59,872 nucleotides of DNA. Origin: Bryobacteraceae bacterium (GTDB taxonomy: Bacteria > Acidobacteriota > Terriglobia > Bryobacterales > Bryobacteraceae). Below, one piece after another: positions 43,256-55,674 of the stretch. The stretch spans positions 1 to 59,872 of the forward strand of contig JABAQT010000002.1 of the NCBI GenBank assembly GCA_019187195.1, in the 5' to 3' direction. The stretch's first letter is position 1. Every line of letters begins with the position of its first letter. A program made the translations under genes and the position numbers. Below the pieces are notes generated by a model. It saw nothing but the letters and a program-made list of their open reading frames with translations, was not told the origin of the DNA and did not search any database.

Positions 43256-43867
43256 ATGATGCGACATTGCCTGCTGGGATTGCTCTTGACGGCTGCCGCT
43301 TTGTGCGCCGGGCAATACTCGAAGGAGGATCGTGAGGCGCTAATTGGCCAATTGGACGAGTCCAAGCGCGAGTTGGTAATCGCTACCGAGGGATTGAACC
43401 AGCAGCAGTCCGCCTGGAAGCCCGATTCGGCGACATGGTCCGTGATCGAGGTGATGGAACATCTGGCGCGGATGGAGGATTTTCTGTTTGGGATTCTCGA
43501 GGAGGCGCTGGAGAAGTCCAAACCGATTCCCGATGACGTGAGACTTCCCGATCCATCGGAAATGGACCACAGAATTCTGCTCCAGATGCCGGACCGTTCC
43601 GTAAAAACCAAGTCTCCCGAACAGGGATGGCCCAAGGAGGCCTATCAGAATCGCGACGAAGCTTTCCTTGCATTCTCGCGAAAGCGTGAGAAGACGATGG
43701 AGTTCGTGCGAACGACGAAACTCGATCCGCGGCGATATCGCATCAACTCCCCGTTCGGTCCCATCGACGGCCACCAGTGGCTGCTCATGTTGAGCGCTCA
43801 CACGCAGCGCCACGTCAAGCAGATCGATGAGTTGAAGCGTCACGAGCTATTTCCGAAGACTGAGTAA
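43256..43867 (+). CDS. DinB-like metalloprotein with signal peptide
   Basis: 203 residues. Leader MMRHCLLGLLLTAAALCAG indicates export, unusual for the DinB four-helix fold. The metal triad is recognisable: His in VIEVMEHLARME and the C-terminal HTQRHVKQI pair. LNQQQSAWKPDSATWSVIE is the usual first helix junction. Substrates of DinB/YfiT-type thiol transferases vary, so the reaction is open. Two tandem ATGs (43256 and 43259) make the start ambiguous by one residue. It lies 77 nt after the EamA gene and may be separate from that operon. Confidence 0.78.
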   Translation: MMRHCLLGLLLTAAALCAGQYSKEDREALIGQLDESKRELVIATEGLNQQQSAWKPDSATWSVIEVMEHLARMEDFLFGILEEALEKSKPIPDDVRLPDPSEMDHRILLQMPDRSVKTKSPEQGWPKEAYQNRDEAFLAFSRKREKTMEFVRTTKLDPRRYRINSPFGPIDGHQWLLMLSAHTQRHVKQIDELKRHELFPKTE

Positions 43868-43897
43868 GAATTACCTGCCGGCGTGATCCAGCCGCTT

Positions 43898-43928
43898 CGT
43901 AAGTGGTTGAAAGATAGTCTCGCTTACG
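43898..43928. repeat. Inverted repeat just upstream of the sigma-54 promoter
   Basis: CGTAAG (43898-43903) and CTTACG (43923-43928) are perfect inverted arms separated by 19 nt, ending immediately before the -24 element. It is close for an enhancer site and might instead overlap a repressor or secondary control. Confidence 0.35.
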
Positions 43929-43929
43929 C

Positions 43930-43946
43930 TTGGCATGCTTCTTGCT
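43930..43946 (+). promoter_or_regulatory. Sigma-54 (RpoN) -24/-12 promoter
   Basis: TTGGCATGCTTCTTGCT matches the YTGGCACG-N4-TTGCW consensus at all but one core base; the GG (43932-43933) and GC (43944-43945) are exactly 10 nt apart. Transcription would begin near 43957, 11 nt before the lipoprotein ATG and just ahead of its GGAGG. No enhancer-binding activator gene lies nearby. Confidence 0.6.
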
Positions 43947-43967
43947 CTCTTCCCTCGCGGAGGAATC

Positions 43968-44702
43968 ATGTATCACCGGTTCGTTGTTCTCATTCTCGCG
44001 GTCGCGATTGCGGGTTGTGGCAGGAAGGCTGCCCAACAGGCGGAATCCGCGCAACCGGAGGCATCGGGACAACAACAGACCGCGGCGCAGGCTCCCGCTG
44101 AGCAGATCCCCGCGTCTCAGCCCGCACCGCCTGCCCGGCAAACACCCGCCCCTGCGCCGGCAAGACCGCAGCCTCCTCCGCCGGTCACGCTCCCCGCCGG
44201 CACGGTGCTCCGTGTCCGTACGAACACGGCTCTCTCCACGAAGACCAGCCAGACAGGCGACAGGTTCACCGCTACATTGGCCGAACCGCTGGTGGCCGGC
44301 GGCAGGACGATTGCTCCTCGGGGCGCTCAGGTGGAAGGCCGCATCGCGGATTCCGATCCCGGAGGACGGGTCAAGGGCAAGGCCCGCATCTCCATTCGCC
44401 TCACTTCGGTGGATGTGAACGGCGCGCCGCTCGCCGTTTCGACGGGAGCGTTCACCCAGACGGCTCGCGCCACGAAGAAGAAGGACGCCACCAAGATCGG
44501 AATCGGCAGCGGGATTGGGGCCGCTATCGGCGCGATCGCTGGCGGTGGAAGAGGCGCGGCCATTGGGGCCGCCGCCGGCGCCGGTGCGGGCACCGGCGTA
44601 GTGTTGGGAACCCGGGGAGACCCGGCCGTCATCCCGAGCGAATCCGTTCTCACTTTCCGTCTCCGCGACGCGGTGACTCTCCCTCGGGAAAAGCGCGGCT
44701 AA
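43968..44702 (+). CDS. Proline-rich lipoprotein with glycine-zipper segment
   Basis: 244 residues from ATG 43968 with GGAGG at 43959-43963. The leader ends in the lipobox AVAIAGC (Cys17), so it is a lipoprotein. Residues about 20-80 are Gln/Ala/Pro-rich and probably unstructured. The next region (LPAGTVLRVRTNTALSTKTSQTGDRFTATLAEPLV, RGAQVEGRI) resembles TrbI/VirB10-like or BON-type beta domains seen in acidobacterial envelope proteins. A glycine-zipper stretch (about 180-215; GIGSGIGAAIGAIAGGG) could insert in a membrane. Its 3' end overlaps the convergent response regulator gene by 4 nt. Function unknown. Confidence 0.75.
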   Translation: MYHRFVVLILAVAIAGCGRKAAQQAESAQPEASGQQQTAAQAPAEQIPASQPAPPARQTPAPAPARPQPPPPVTLPAGTVLRVRTNTALSTKTSQTGDRFTATLAEPLVAGGRTIAPRGAQVEGRIADSDPGGRVKGKARISIRLTSVDVNGAPLAVSTGAFTQTARATKKKDATKIGIGSGIGAAIGAIAGGGRGAAIGAAAGAGAGTGVVLGTRGDPAVIPSESVLTFRLRDAVTLPREKRG

Positions 44703-45445
44703 CTTTTCTCGGGAGCCGCGATGAGCCGGTAGCCTACTCCGCGCACGGTCAACAGGTGCCGCGGATGCGACGGATCATCTTCGATATACCGCCGCAACCG
44801 CACCATGAAGTTATCGATGGCCCGTGTGTCGGTATCCTCGTGCAGCCCCCATACCTCCTCCAGCATCTTCTTGCGGGATACCGCCGTGCCTTCATGCTGG
44901 ATCAGGTAGCGTAGAACGTTGGCTTCCATGAGCGTGAGCGGAAACACCTGGTCACGGACATGCAACTCCAGCCTGTCGAAGTTCACCGTCTTATCCCCGA
45001 ACCTGAATTCATCCGCCGCGGGCGCTTCGGCCGGCGTAACCGGCCGCGCGGAAGCGTCCATCGAGGCTCGCAACCACTCCCTCCGCCGCAGCAGGCCGCG
45101 CAGGCGGGCCATCAGGATGGCCAGTTCAAACGGCTTGGTGAGATAGTCGTCCGCGCCCGCGGCGAACCCCTTCAAAACGTCTTCCGGATGTCCTCGCGCC
45201 GTGAGCATAAGCGTGGGCACAAACTGCCCCTCCCCGCGAAGTTCGGACATCACCGAAAATCCGTCCTTTCCAGGCAGCATCACATCCAGGATCACAAGGT
45301 CAAAACCCGAAGGCTGGGCGCGCAACACATCGAGCGCCGATTCTCCCGTCTCCACCGTCTGGACCTGGTAGCCTTCGTCCTCAAGATTGAACCGCAGCCC
45401 TTCGGCGAGGTGCTGTTCGTCTTCGACCACAAGTACTCTGTTCAT
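44699..45445 (-). CDS. OmpR-family response regulator
   Basis: 248 residues. Receiver domain 1-120 with acidic pair in VVEDEQ, phospho-acceptor Asp54 in VILDVMLPGKDG, Thr in MLTAR and Lys in LTKPF. C-terminal winged helix (about 150-245) with LTLMEANVLRYLIQHEG and VRLRRYIEDDPSHPRHLLTVRGVGYRL. Its ATG overlaps the stop of the sensor kinase (TAATG), a typical two-component pair. The stimulus is not shown by context. Confidence 0.95.
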   Translation of the reverse strand: MNRVLVVEDEQHLAEGLRFNLEDEGYQVQTVETGESALDVLRAQPSGFDLVILDVMLPGKDGFSVMSELRGEGQFVPTLMLTARGHPEDVLKGFAAGADDYLTKPFELAILMARLRGLLRRREWLRASMDASARPVTPAEAPAADEFRFGDKTVNFDRLELHVRDQVFPLTLMEANVLRYLIQHEGTAVSRKKMLEEVWGLHEDTDTRAIDNFMVRLRRYIEDDPSHPRHLLTVRGVGYRLIAAPEKS

Positions 45446-46344
45446 TATTTTGGTTTCTTCACTATGGGAAGTTGCAGCACGAACGTGCTGCCGCGCCCGG
45501 GACCTTCACTTTCCGCCCATGCGCTGCCCCGGTGTCGCTTGGCAACCGAGCGCACGATGAACAGCCCCAGCCCTGTCCCCTTCACGCGCGACGCCAGCGG
45601 CCCCGGCACCCGATAGAATCTCTTGAAAATCTGCTTCAACTCGGACTTCGCGATCCCCGCCCCCTGATCTTTCACCCGCACCTGGACGTTCCCGTCCGAC
45701 GACGGCGTCTCGACCACTACGCGAACGTTCTTGCCCGAATACTTCACGGCGTTGTCGATCAGGTTCTGCACCGCCGCCTGGAGTTCCTCGAGTTCACCCA
45801 TTACGGTGGCCGGAGGTCCGGGACGATAGACCAACCCCTCGGGCGGCAGACGGTGCAGATTCCGCGCGCGGGCGACACAGCTTTCCACCACGCCCCCCAG
45901 ATTGATGGGAGCCGCATGCAGTTTCTTCCCCGACGAGGAGATACGTCCCGTGCGCAGGACCTGCTCGATTGTGCCCAGCAGGCGGTTGCTGTCATCGAGC
46001 ATGATGCGGTAAAACTCCTTCCGCTTCGCCTCATCCACCGCTCTGGTCTGCAGCGTTTCCAGATAGAGCCGGATGGAAGCCACCGGAGTTTTCAACTCGT
46101 GCGTCACCGCGTTGATAAAGGCGTCATGCTGCTCATTCCTGCGGATCTCCCGCACCAGAAAGATGGTGTTCAGCACCACGCCGGCGATGATCATCATGGT
46201 GAGCAGGACGCCGAGAACCAGCAATATGCCCGTCCGCCAGTTCAGCAGGACCCAGCCGATGTAAAGAATCAGGATGACGGAGATCAGCCCGATTCCGAGC
46301 GCGATGAAAAACGCGATGGACTTTCGCCTTCCCGCCACCACCAT
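45445..46344 (-). CDS. Sensor histidine kinase
   Basis: 299 residues. Two membrane helices (about 10-35 and 40-63) with almost no periplasmic loop between them and no HAMP domain, so sensing is within the membrane or through a partner. Phospho-acceptor His82 in AVTHELKTPVASI; N box NLIDNAVKYSG, G1 VKDQGAGI, F box IFKRFYR, G2 GTGLGLFIV. It overlaps the response regulator gene by one base. Intramembrane-sensing kinases of this shape often watch envelope stress. Confidence 0.93.
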   Translation of the reverse strand: MVVAGRRKSIAFFIALGIGLISVILILYIGWVLLNWRTGILLVLGVLLTMMIIAGVVLNTIFLVREIRRNEQHDAFINAVTHELKTPVASIRLYLETLQTRAVDEAKRKEFYRIMLDDSNRLLGTIEQVLRTGRISSSGKKLHAAPINLGGVVESCVARARNLHRLPPEGLVYRPGPPATVMGELEELQAAVQNLIDNAVKYSGKNVRVVVETPSSDGNVQVRVKDQGAGIAKSELKQIFKRFYRVPGPLASRVKGTGLGLFIVRSVAKRHRGSAWAESEGPGRGSTFVLQLPIVKKPK

Positions 46345-46368
46345 GTTTACAGCTTAGTACGCCCCGGA

Positions 46369-46962
46369 TCACGCTCCGGGTCCTTTGGCGGGATCGAGAT
46401 AGCTCCGGTACACCATGATGTGGAAGGTGGGCTGGCGGAACTCCTCGACCGCATAGATGCGCTTCTGCTTCTTCATCGAATAGAGCACCCGCCGCATCCA
46501 CGCCTTTTCACGTCCGGTCATGTACGCCTTCGAGATATCGAAGGTCGCGCCCGTCAGGTGTGTCGAGCGGTTGATGCCAAACGCGGGCGCGGCATTCCCG
46601 TTCCGGCGCGCCAGCGCTCGTTGCCGTTCTATGCCGCGGATCAGGCTCGTCACACGGAGGCGCTTCCCGAATCTCGAATGGAACCGGCGGCTCAACCGCT
46701 CGAGAAACGCCTTGCTCCATGGCCGAAGATACCGGTAAGGCGGTGGGATCGCTCGCAGGTAGTAGGTTGGAGTGCTCGCCGGCAATCTCTCCAGGTACCC
46801 CAGGCGGTGGAAACGAAGGATCATGGACCGCCCGGTCATCCTCGAGAGGCCGTCCAGGTCCGCGTGCCGGTTCTGGATGCGCTGTGATGATCCGCTGGCC
46901 ACCAAAAGCATGCTGCTTTGAGCGGTGCAGACTCCGGTCAGAGACAGAAGCAGGCCAAGCAT
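46369..46962 (-). CDS. DUF5715/peptidase M15-like exported protein
   Basis: 197 residues. Signal peptide MLGLLLSLTGVCTAQ. The central RVTSLIRGIERQRAL and zinc-site-like STHLTGATFDISKAYM (HxxxxxxD) plus C-terminal TFHIMVYR (HxxV) follow the M15/VanY D-Ala-D-Ala carboxypeptidase pattern kept by DUF5715 proteins. A role in trimming peptidoglycan or related crosslinks is likely but not shown. It lies 24 nt upstream of the sensor kinase on the same strand and could be co-transcribed; divergent from carA. Confidence 0.78.
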   Translation of the reverse strand: MLGLLLSLTGVCTAQSSMLLVASGSSQRIQNRHADLDGLSRMTGRSMILRFHRLGYLERLPASTPTYYLRAIPPPYRYLRPWSKAFLERLSRRFHSRFGKRLRVTSLIRGIERQRALARRNGNAAPAFGINRSTHLTGATFDISKAYMTGREKAWMRRVLYSMKKQKRIYAVEEFRQPTFHIMVYRSYLDPAKGPGA

Positions 46963-47062
46963 ACTTCAAAGATTAACAAATATTCATTTTACGGCCTACC
47001 TTGATGCGGCCGCCCTTCCCATGCTCCAATAAAAGTTACACCTTCCCAGAGGAGCATCCACC

Positions 47063-48196
47063 TTGAATCATGCCTTGCTCGCCCTGGAGGACGGAACCGT
47101 CTTCAAGGGCCGCGGCTTTGGTGCGCGCCGCCAGCGGTTTGGTGAAGTCGTCTTCAACACCGCTATTACCGGATATCAGGAGGTCTTCACCGATCCCTCC
47201 TACACCGGCCAGATCGTTTGCCTCACCAATCCCCAAATCGGGAACTATGGCGCCACGCTTGAGGATTGCGAGTCTCTCCGCCCATGCATCGAAGGCCTCA
47301 TCGTCCGGGAATTCTCTCCCATTGCCAGCAACTGGCGAAGCGAGGAGCCGGCGAACGACTTTCTGGAGAGGCATGGAATCCCGGTCATCGCCGAAATTGA
47401 TACCCGCAAACTGGTCCGCAAACTCCGCATCGGGGGCGTCCTCCGCGGTGTCATCGGGATGGGGGACGACGATCCGGCCGAACTGGTGGACCGTGCCCGC
47501 CGGTCTCCGTCCATGACGGGCCTGGACCTGGCCACGAAGGTCAGCACGCCGGAGCGGTATGAATGGAGCCAGGGCGTGGAGCCCTGTTCTCCGAGCGAAA
47601 AAGTCGGCGCCGTTCCGCCCCCGGAATTCCGGGTCGTCGCCTATGACTACGGAATCAAGCACAACATCCTCCGCCGCCTGACCCATTGCGGCTGCCGCGT
47701 TACCGTGGTGCCGGCCGGAGCCTCGGCTGAAGACGTCCTTTCCCTGCGGCCGGACGGCGTCTTTCTCTCAAACGGCCCGGGCGACCCGGAACCACTCGAG
47801 TACCAGATCGCGCAAGTGCGGACCCTGATCGGCCGCCTGCCCATTTTTGGAATCTGCCTGGGCCATCAACTTCTTGCGCTGGCCATGGGCGGAAAGACCT
47901 TTAAGCTCAAGTTCGGCCACCGGGGGGCGAACCATCCCGTGCTGAACTACCTCACGAACCGGGTCGAGATCACCTCGCAGAATCACGGATTTGCCGTGGA
48001 CGCTGATTCGCTGCCGGCTAGTACGGTGGAACTTACGCATATCAACCTGAATGACCATACCGTGGAAGGATTCCGCCACCGGGAGCATCCCGTTTTTTGT
48101 GTGCAGTACCACCCCGAAGCCGCGCCGGGGCCTCACGACTCGCACTATCTGTTTGACGAATTCGTGCAACTCATGCGCGCGCATAAGAGGTCGTAA
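47063..48196 (+). CDS. carA: Carbamoyl-phosphate synthase small (glutamine amidotransferase) subunit
   Basis: 377 residues. It hydrolyses glutamine and channels ammonia to CarB for arginine and pyrimidine synthesis. The N-terminal [17 protein letters not shown] and the class I amidotransferase triad are intact: Cys in [13 protein letters not shown], His/Glu in [15 protein letters not shown]. The start is TTG 47063 with AGAGGAG 8-9 nt upstream; the nearby ATG is out of frame. Two bases separate its stop from carB. Confidence 0.96.
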   Translation: MNHALLALEDGTVFKGRGFGARRQRFGEVVFNTAITGYQEVFTDPSYTGQIVCLTNPQIGNYGATLEDCESLRPCIEGLIVREFSPIASNWRSEEPANDFLERHGIPVIAEIDTRKLVRKLRIGGVLRGVIGMGDDDPAELVDRARRSPSMTGLDLATKVSTPERYEWSQGVEPCSPSEKVGAVPPPEFRVVAYDYGIKHNILRRLTHCGCRVTVVPAGASAEDVLSLRPDGVFLSNGPGDPEPLEYQIAQVRTLIGRLPIFGICLGHQLLALAMGGKTFKLKFGHRGANHPVLNYLTNRVEITSQNHGFAVDADSLPASTVELTHINLNDHTVEGFRHREHPVFCVQYHPEAAPGPHDSHYLFDEFVQLMRAHKRS

Positions 48197-48198
48197 GG

Positions 48199-51435
<3,237 letters not shown>

Positions 51436-51457
51436 ACTTCAGCTAACCGGCCGTCTG

Positions 51458-54400
51458 TCAGAACTGAACGGCGGCTCCCAATTGAAATACGCGCTGCGAC
51501 TGGGCCAGGGAGTTGTACTGGCCAAACGACGGGCTGCTGATGTTGCGGTCCACCGTCAGGAAAGAGTGCTGGTTGAAGACGTTGTACATCTCACAGCGCA
51601 GTTGCAGGGTAATCCGCTCGGTGACCGGCAGGGTCTTGTAAACATTCCAATCGAAGTCCGACATGCCGTTCAGCCGGTGCGTATTGCGGCCGAGCGTTCC
51701 GAAGTTTCCAAGCAGCGGTTGTGTGAGTCCGAGCGCCGTGGCATAACGATCAACGACGCCGGGACTGTCCGCCGGAAAGGGATGGAAGGCGAAGGCGCCC
51801 GCCGCATTGGGACGGATGAAGCCGCCCGTGTCGATCACCGAAATATTCGGCGTTCCCAGTCGTGGCCCGGCTTCGAAGCTGACGGGGAATCCAGCCCGCC
51901 AGGTCGAGACGCCGGACATGTTCCATCCCCCCAGCACTCGGGCGAGCGCACGGTTGGACAGGTTCTTGCCCCAGGGCAACTCCCAGACGTGAACCACGAC
52001 AAGCCGGTGCGGCAAATCGAAGCCCGAGACGCCCCTGTTGCCCCGGGAATCGTACGGGTTCTGGAGTTGCGTGCTGTCGTTGGGAATCGTGGTCAGGGCA
52101 TCGGAGACGTCGTCGATGGACTTGGCCCAGGTGTAGCTCACGTGCAGCGAAAGCCCTCCGCGGAATGAGCGTGAAGCCGTCACCTCGAGAGCATGGAAGT
52201 TGGAATTGGCCGAGTTGTCATAGTAATTTACCGAGTTGAACCGTGGATCGAAGCGGCTGCTGAAGCGCGCCGCCGAGCCGCTCAGGGCGGCATAGGAGGC
52301 GCGGAAATCCGCTGCGCGGGCAGCCTCGTCGCCGGGACTGGTAGCCGGCGCGGGTAGGGCGGCGTTCAGATTGAGCGGGCGCAGGCGCTGCAGGAAATTG
52401 CCTTTGACGCCTACGTAGGCCACTTTCAGCACGAAGTGTTGCGGCAACTCGCGTTCGACGCCGAAATTCCATTGATGCACCTGCGGATTCCGGAGGTTCG
52501 GGTCCATGACCGGAGAGATGTTGCCGTAGTTCAGAACGTCATCCCGGATGAGGCCGATCATTGCTTTCGCCTGCTGCTGTGCCGCGCCCGATCCGGCCAC
52601 GAGGTTGGCCCAACTGTTTGCACCCGTAAACAAGGCGGCTCCGCTGAGACTCGCCACGGAGTTGAACGGAGGCAGCGTACGCTGGGCGACGATGGGGCTG
52701 AGAAAATTGAAATCGGACACTAACCCGTACCCGCCGCGAATGACGAGGCGTCCGCCTCCCGGGTTATAGGCGAAGCCGGCGCGCGGCTGAGGATAGGCAT
52801 TGGCCTCGATGGCTCGGCCGCCCACGGCGAAACAGCCCAATGGTCCGCTGCCGGCCGCGCCCAGGCTGCTCCGGCAGTCGAGGTCGAGGTTCGAGACCAG
52901 GTTGTTCACTTCGCTCACCGGTCCATACATCTCGAACCGTACGCCGAGGTTCAGCGTTAGACGCGGCGTGACCCGGTAATCGTCCTGGACGAACGCTCCG
53001 GCGAGCCAGGTGCGGTGGCCGCGGAACGTGCTTCCGAACCGTTGGGAGAAGGCGCTCGGCCGGCCGGCGGCAAAATCATCCCAATCGAGGAACGTGTATG
53101 TGCCGCGGGCCTGGGAATCGATGAAACTGTTGAGCTGATACCGGTAGGAATCGCCGCCCACCTTCACGTTGTGCGCGCCCTTGGTCCAGGTGACCGTGTC
53201 CCCCGCCTGAAATGTGTTTTGAATGCGCCCTTGCGGCGCGTTGTCCGCCTGCCCGAAATTCGAAACCTGGCCATTGGCGAAGTTGATCCGCGGACCGGTG
53301 GGAACATCCGTGAGAAGGCCGAAGACCGGGGTGGTGCGGCCGAAGCCGGCCCGGAACTCGCTGATGACGGTGGACGAGAACACGTGCGTCTCGTTGAGGT
53401 TTGCGCTATAGACGCTATTTGTCGAACTCAGCCCGAAGTTGTTCAGGTTCGTTCCGGCAAAGGTGATCGAGGGCGCCGTCGCGTCGAGGCCAGCGGCGCC
53501 GAAACGCGCGTAAAGGCTGTCACGCGAGGAAAGCTGATGGTCGATGCGGATCGAATACTGGTGGAAATCAGCCGCGTTCGGCGCGCTCTGGCTCACCGTC
53601 CCCGCGCTCGCGGTTTCCGCTTCCGGCGCCGGGAGCCGGTACTGTTCGAGCAGCCTCTTCGACGTGGGGTCCGTCACTTTCGCGATCATGGCCGCGGTCG
53701 GGACCAATGCGATCCGCGTATCGCCGAGGCCTCGCACGGGAACGATTTCCGCCGCAAGAAAGAAATGGGTCTTGTTGCGCACGATTGGTCCCCCGAAGAC
53801 GCCTCCGAATTCATTGAATCGGCTGACACTGGCCGAACCCGTGCGGTCAAACCAGTCGCGCGCGTTGAGAGCGCTGTTCCGGAAGTACTCCTCCAATTTG
53901 CCGTGAAATTCATTGCCGCCGCTCCTGGTGATGTATTGCACCTGGGAGCCCGAGTTTCGTCCGAATTCCGCGCTGAAATTGCCGCTGATGACCTTCACCT
54001 CCTTCAGCGAGGAAAAATTCAACGGGCCGTTGTTCGTCGATCCGGTTCCAGCGGTCGAAATGTCGGTAGCCGTAATGTTGTCAATGGTGATATTGTTCGC
54101 CCGCGCGCGGTTTCCGTTGCTGATGAAACTTCCGGAATTGAAACTGGCCGGAGCGGGGGTGATGCCGGCCAGCAGCAGCGCGATGGCGTTCGGGTCCCGC
54201 GCCACCGGAATGTCCTGCACCTCCTGCCCGCTAAACGACTCCTGCAGTTGAGCGCTCTGTACATCGAGAGGACTGGCGGCGTCGGTCACCGTCACCTGCT
54301 CGGTTACCTGTCCCAATTCGAGTCTCAGATTCACCACCGTGACCTCCGCGCTGCGGACCTCCGCCGGCGCGAAAAGCCGGCGAAAGCCGGGCGTCTCGAC

Positions 54401-54637
54401 CGTGATCTGATATTCGCCGATCTTGAGCAGCGGGAAAGCATAGCGCCCCTGCTGGTCACTCTTCGAATTACGGGTCTCGCCGGTCTCCGTGCTCATCAGA
54501 GTCACCTGTGCCCGGGCTATGACGGCGCCAGCGGGATCTGACAGAACGCCGCGAATCTCGCCGGTGATCTGCGCAACGGCCGGGGTGGATGTGAGGGTTA
54601 GGAGGAGGAGTAGTAGTAGACGCACACCTGCAGACAT
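51458..54637 (-). CDS. Oar-like TonB-dependent outer-membrane transporter 4
   Basis: 1,059 residues from ATG 54637, which gives a clean leader (MSAGVRLLLLLLLTLTSTPAVAQ); ATG 54658 adds seven residues. Carboxypeptidase-regulatory-like domain about 25-110 (GEIRGVLSDPAGAVIARAQVTLMS, GEYQITVETPGFRRL); plug with VQDIPVARDPNAIALLLAGI and EVKVISGNFSAEFGRNSG; barrel ending AAVQF. Fifty-odd nt downstream-facing spacing to the PdxA2 gene (also minus, ending at 54709) may make it the last gene of the M14-kinase-PdxA2 run, but the gap favours its own promoter. Confidence 0.91.
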   Translation of the reverse strand: MSAGVRLLLLLLLTLTSTPAVAQITGEIRGVLSDPAGAVIARAQVTLMSTETGETRNSKSDQQGRYAFPLLKIGEYQITVETPGFRRLFAPAEVRSAEVTVVNLRLELGQVTEQVTVTDAASPLDVQSAQLQESFSGQEVQDIPVARDPNAIALLLAGITPAPASFNSGSFISNGNRARANNITIDNITATDISTAGTGSTNNGPLNFSSLKEVKVISGNFSAEFGRNSGSQVQYITRSGGNEFHGKLEEYFRNSALNARDWFDRTGSASVSRFNEFGGVFGGPIVRNKTHFFLAAEIVPVRGLGDTRIALVPTAAMIAKVTDPTSKRLLEQYRLPAPEAETASAGTVSQSAPNAADFHQYSIRIDHQLSSRDSLYARFGAAGLDATAPSITFAGTNLNNFGLSSTNSVYSANLNETHVFSSTVISEFRAGFGRTTPVFGLLTDVPTGPRINFANGQVSNFGQADNAPQGRIQNTFQAGDTVTWTKGAHNVKVGGDSYRYQLNSFIDSQARGTYTFLDWDDFAAGRPSAFSQRFGSTFRGHRTWLAGAFVQDDYRVTPRLTLNLGVRFEMYGPVSEVNNLVSNLDLDCRSSLGAAGSGPLGCFAVGGRAIEANAYPQPRAGFAYNPGGGRLVIRGGYGLVSDFNFLSPIVAQRTLPPFNSVASLSGAALFTGANSWANLVAGSGAAQQQAKAMIGLIRDDVLNYGNISPVMDPNLRNPQVHQWNFGVERELPQHFVLKVAYVGVKGNFLQRLRPLNLNAALPAPATSPGDEAARAADFRASYAALSGSAARFSSRFDPRFNSVNYYDNSANSNFHALEVTASRSFRGGLSLHVSYTWAKSIDDVSDALTTIPNDSTQLQNPYDSRGNRGVSGFDLPHRLVVVHVWELPWGKNLSNRALARVLGGWNMSGVSTWRAGFPVSFEAGPRLGTPNISVIDTGGFIRPNAAGAFAFHPFPADSPGVVDRYATALGLTQPLLGNFGTLGRNTHRLNGMSDFDWNVYKTLPVTERITLQLRCEMYNVFNQHSFLTVDRNISSPSFGQYNSLAQSQRVFQLGAAVQF

Positions 54638-54708
54638 ATTGATCTCATCGGACGCCATTCGATCCGGCGTAATAGAAAAATTTACGAGTGAAACAAAATT
54701 TACAGCCG

Positions 54709-55674
54709 TTACAGCCGCAACAGCCGGTTGCTCCCCATCCGCGCCGCCAGTCGCATGGCCGCTTTCATGCTCTCCGCGCCGGCAATCCCCTTCCCCGCAA
54801 TATCAAATGCCGTTCCATGGTCGACCGATGTCCGGATAATGGGAAGCCCGATCGAAACGTTGATGGTGTGTTCGAAATCCACAAGCTTGACCGGAATGTG
54901 CCCCTGGTCATGATACATGGCGATAACCAGATCGTAGCCGCCGCGGGCAGCCTTGAGAAATACCGTGTCTCCGGGTATGGGCCCCTCGCAGCGGATTCCT
55001 TTCGCCCTTGCCTGCTCGACCGCGGGCGCGATGAACCGCTCGTCTTCGGAGCCGAACAAGCCATGCTCTCCGGCGTGCGGATTGAGGCCGCAGACGGCCA
55101 CCCGCGGATCGGCGCATCCGATCAACCGCACGGCGTCGGCGGCGAGTTCAATGGTGCGGAGAATGCGTTCCGGTTCGAGGTCGCAGGCGCGGCGCAGGGA
55201 GACGTGCGTCGATACATGGGCGACCTTGAGGCGGTCGTTGACCAGCAGCATCCGCGACTCGCTGCCTCCGCACAGTTCCGCGATGAACTCCGTATGGCCG
55301 GTGAACGGGATGCCGGACATAGCCACCGCTTCTTTGTTCAGCGGCGCGGTGACCATGGCCTGCGCCTTGCCTTCGAGGCAGAGCAGGGTGGCGAGACGGA
55401 CATATTCGAGACCGGCCCTGCCGCATCGGGCATCGAGACGGCCAAAGACGAAGTCATCGGCTCCCTCGAGCGCGCCTGTCTCCCGCCACGTGACGCCAGG
55501 CCCGGAGAAAAGCGCGTCGAAGCCCGCCGGATCGCTCATCTCGAGCGGCTTGCGGTCACCGATGACGATCCAATCGGCCAGCGGCCGGACACTCTTATCG
55601 GCGAGAGCCTTGTGGACAATTTCAGGGCCAATACCGGCCGGATCTCCCATGGTGAGCGCCACCGTTGGTTTCAA
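54709..55674 (-). CDS. PdxA2-like 4-phospho-threonate/erythronate dehydrogenase
   Basis: 321 residues, PdxA superfamily. MGDPAGIGPEI, the metal-binding His residues in GHTEF, NPHAGEHGLFG and YHDQGHIPVK, and VDHGTAFDIAGKG are all present. The start is a TTG at 55674 overlapping the stop of the adjacent DUF1537 kinase. PdxA next to a DUF1537 kinase is the hallmark of D-threonate/D-erythronate catabolism, where PdxA2 oxidises and decarboxylates the 4-phosphate to dihydroxyacetone phosphate; this context makes vitamin B6 synthesis (true PdxA) less likely, though not excluded. Confidence 0.88.
   Translation of the reverse strand: MKPTVALTMGDPAGIGPEIVHKALADKSVRPLADWIVIGDRKPLEMSDPAGFDALFSGPGVTWRETGALEGADDFVFGRLDARCGRAGLEYVRLATLLCLEGKAQAMVTAPLNKEAVAMSGIPFTGHTEFIAELCGGSESRMLLVNDRLKVAHVSTHVSLRRACDLEPERILRTIELAADAVRLIGCADPRVAVCGLNPHAGEHGLFGSEDERFIAPAVEQARAKGIRCEGPIPGDTVFLKAARGGYDLVIAMYHDQGHIPVKLVDFEHTINVSIGLPIIRTSVDHGTAFDIAGKGIAGAESMKAAMRLAARMGSNRLLRL

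Noticed and set aside
43870..43935. Sigma-70 promoter using TTGAAA at 43907
   Set aside because: No -10 at 16-18 nt; the adjoining sigma-54 element fits far better.
54709..55674. True PdxA for vitamin B6 synthesis
   Set aside because: It overlaps a DUF1537 kinase; this pairing marks the PdxA2 acid-sugar branch. Not fully excluded.
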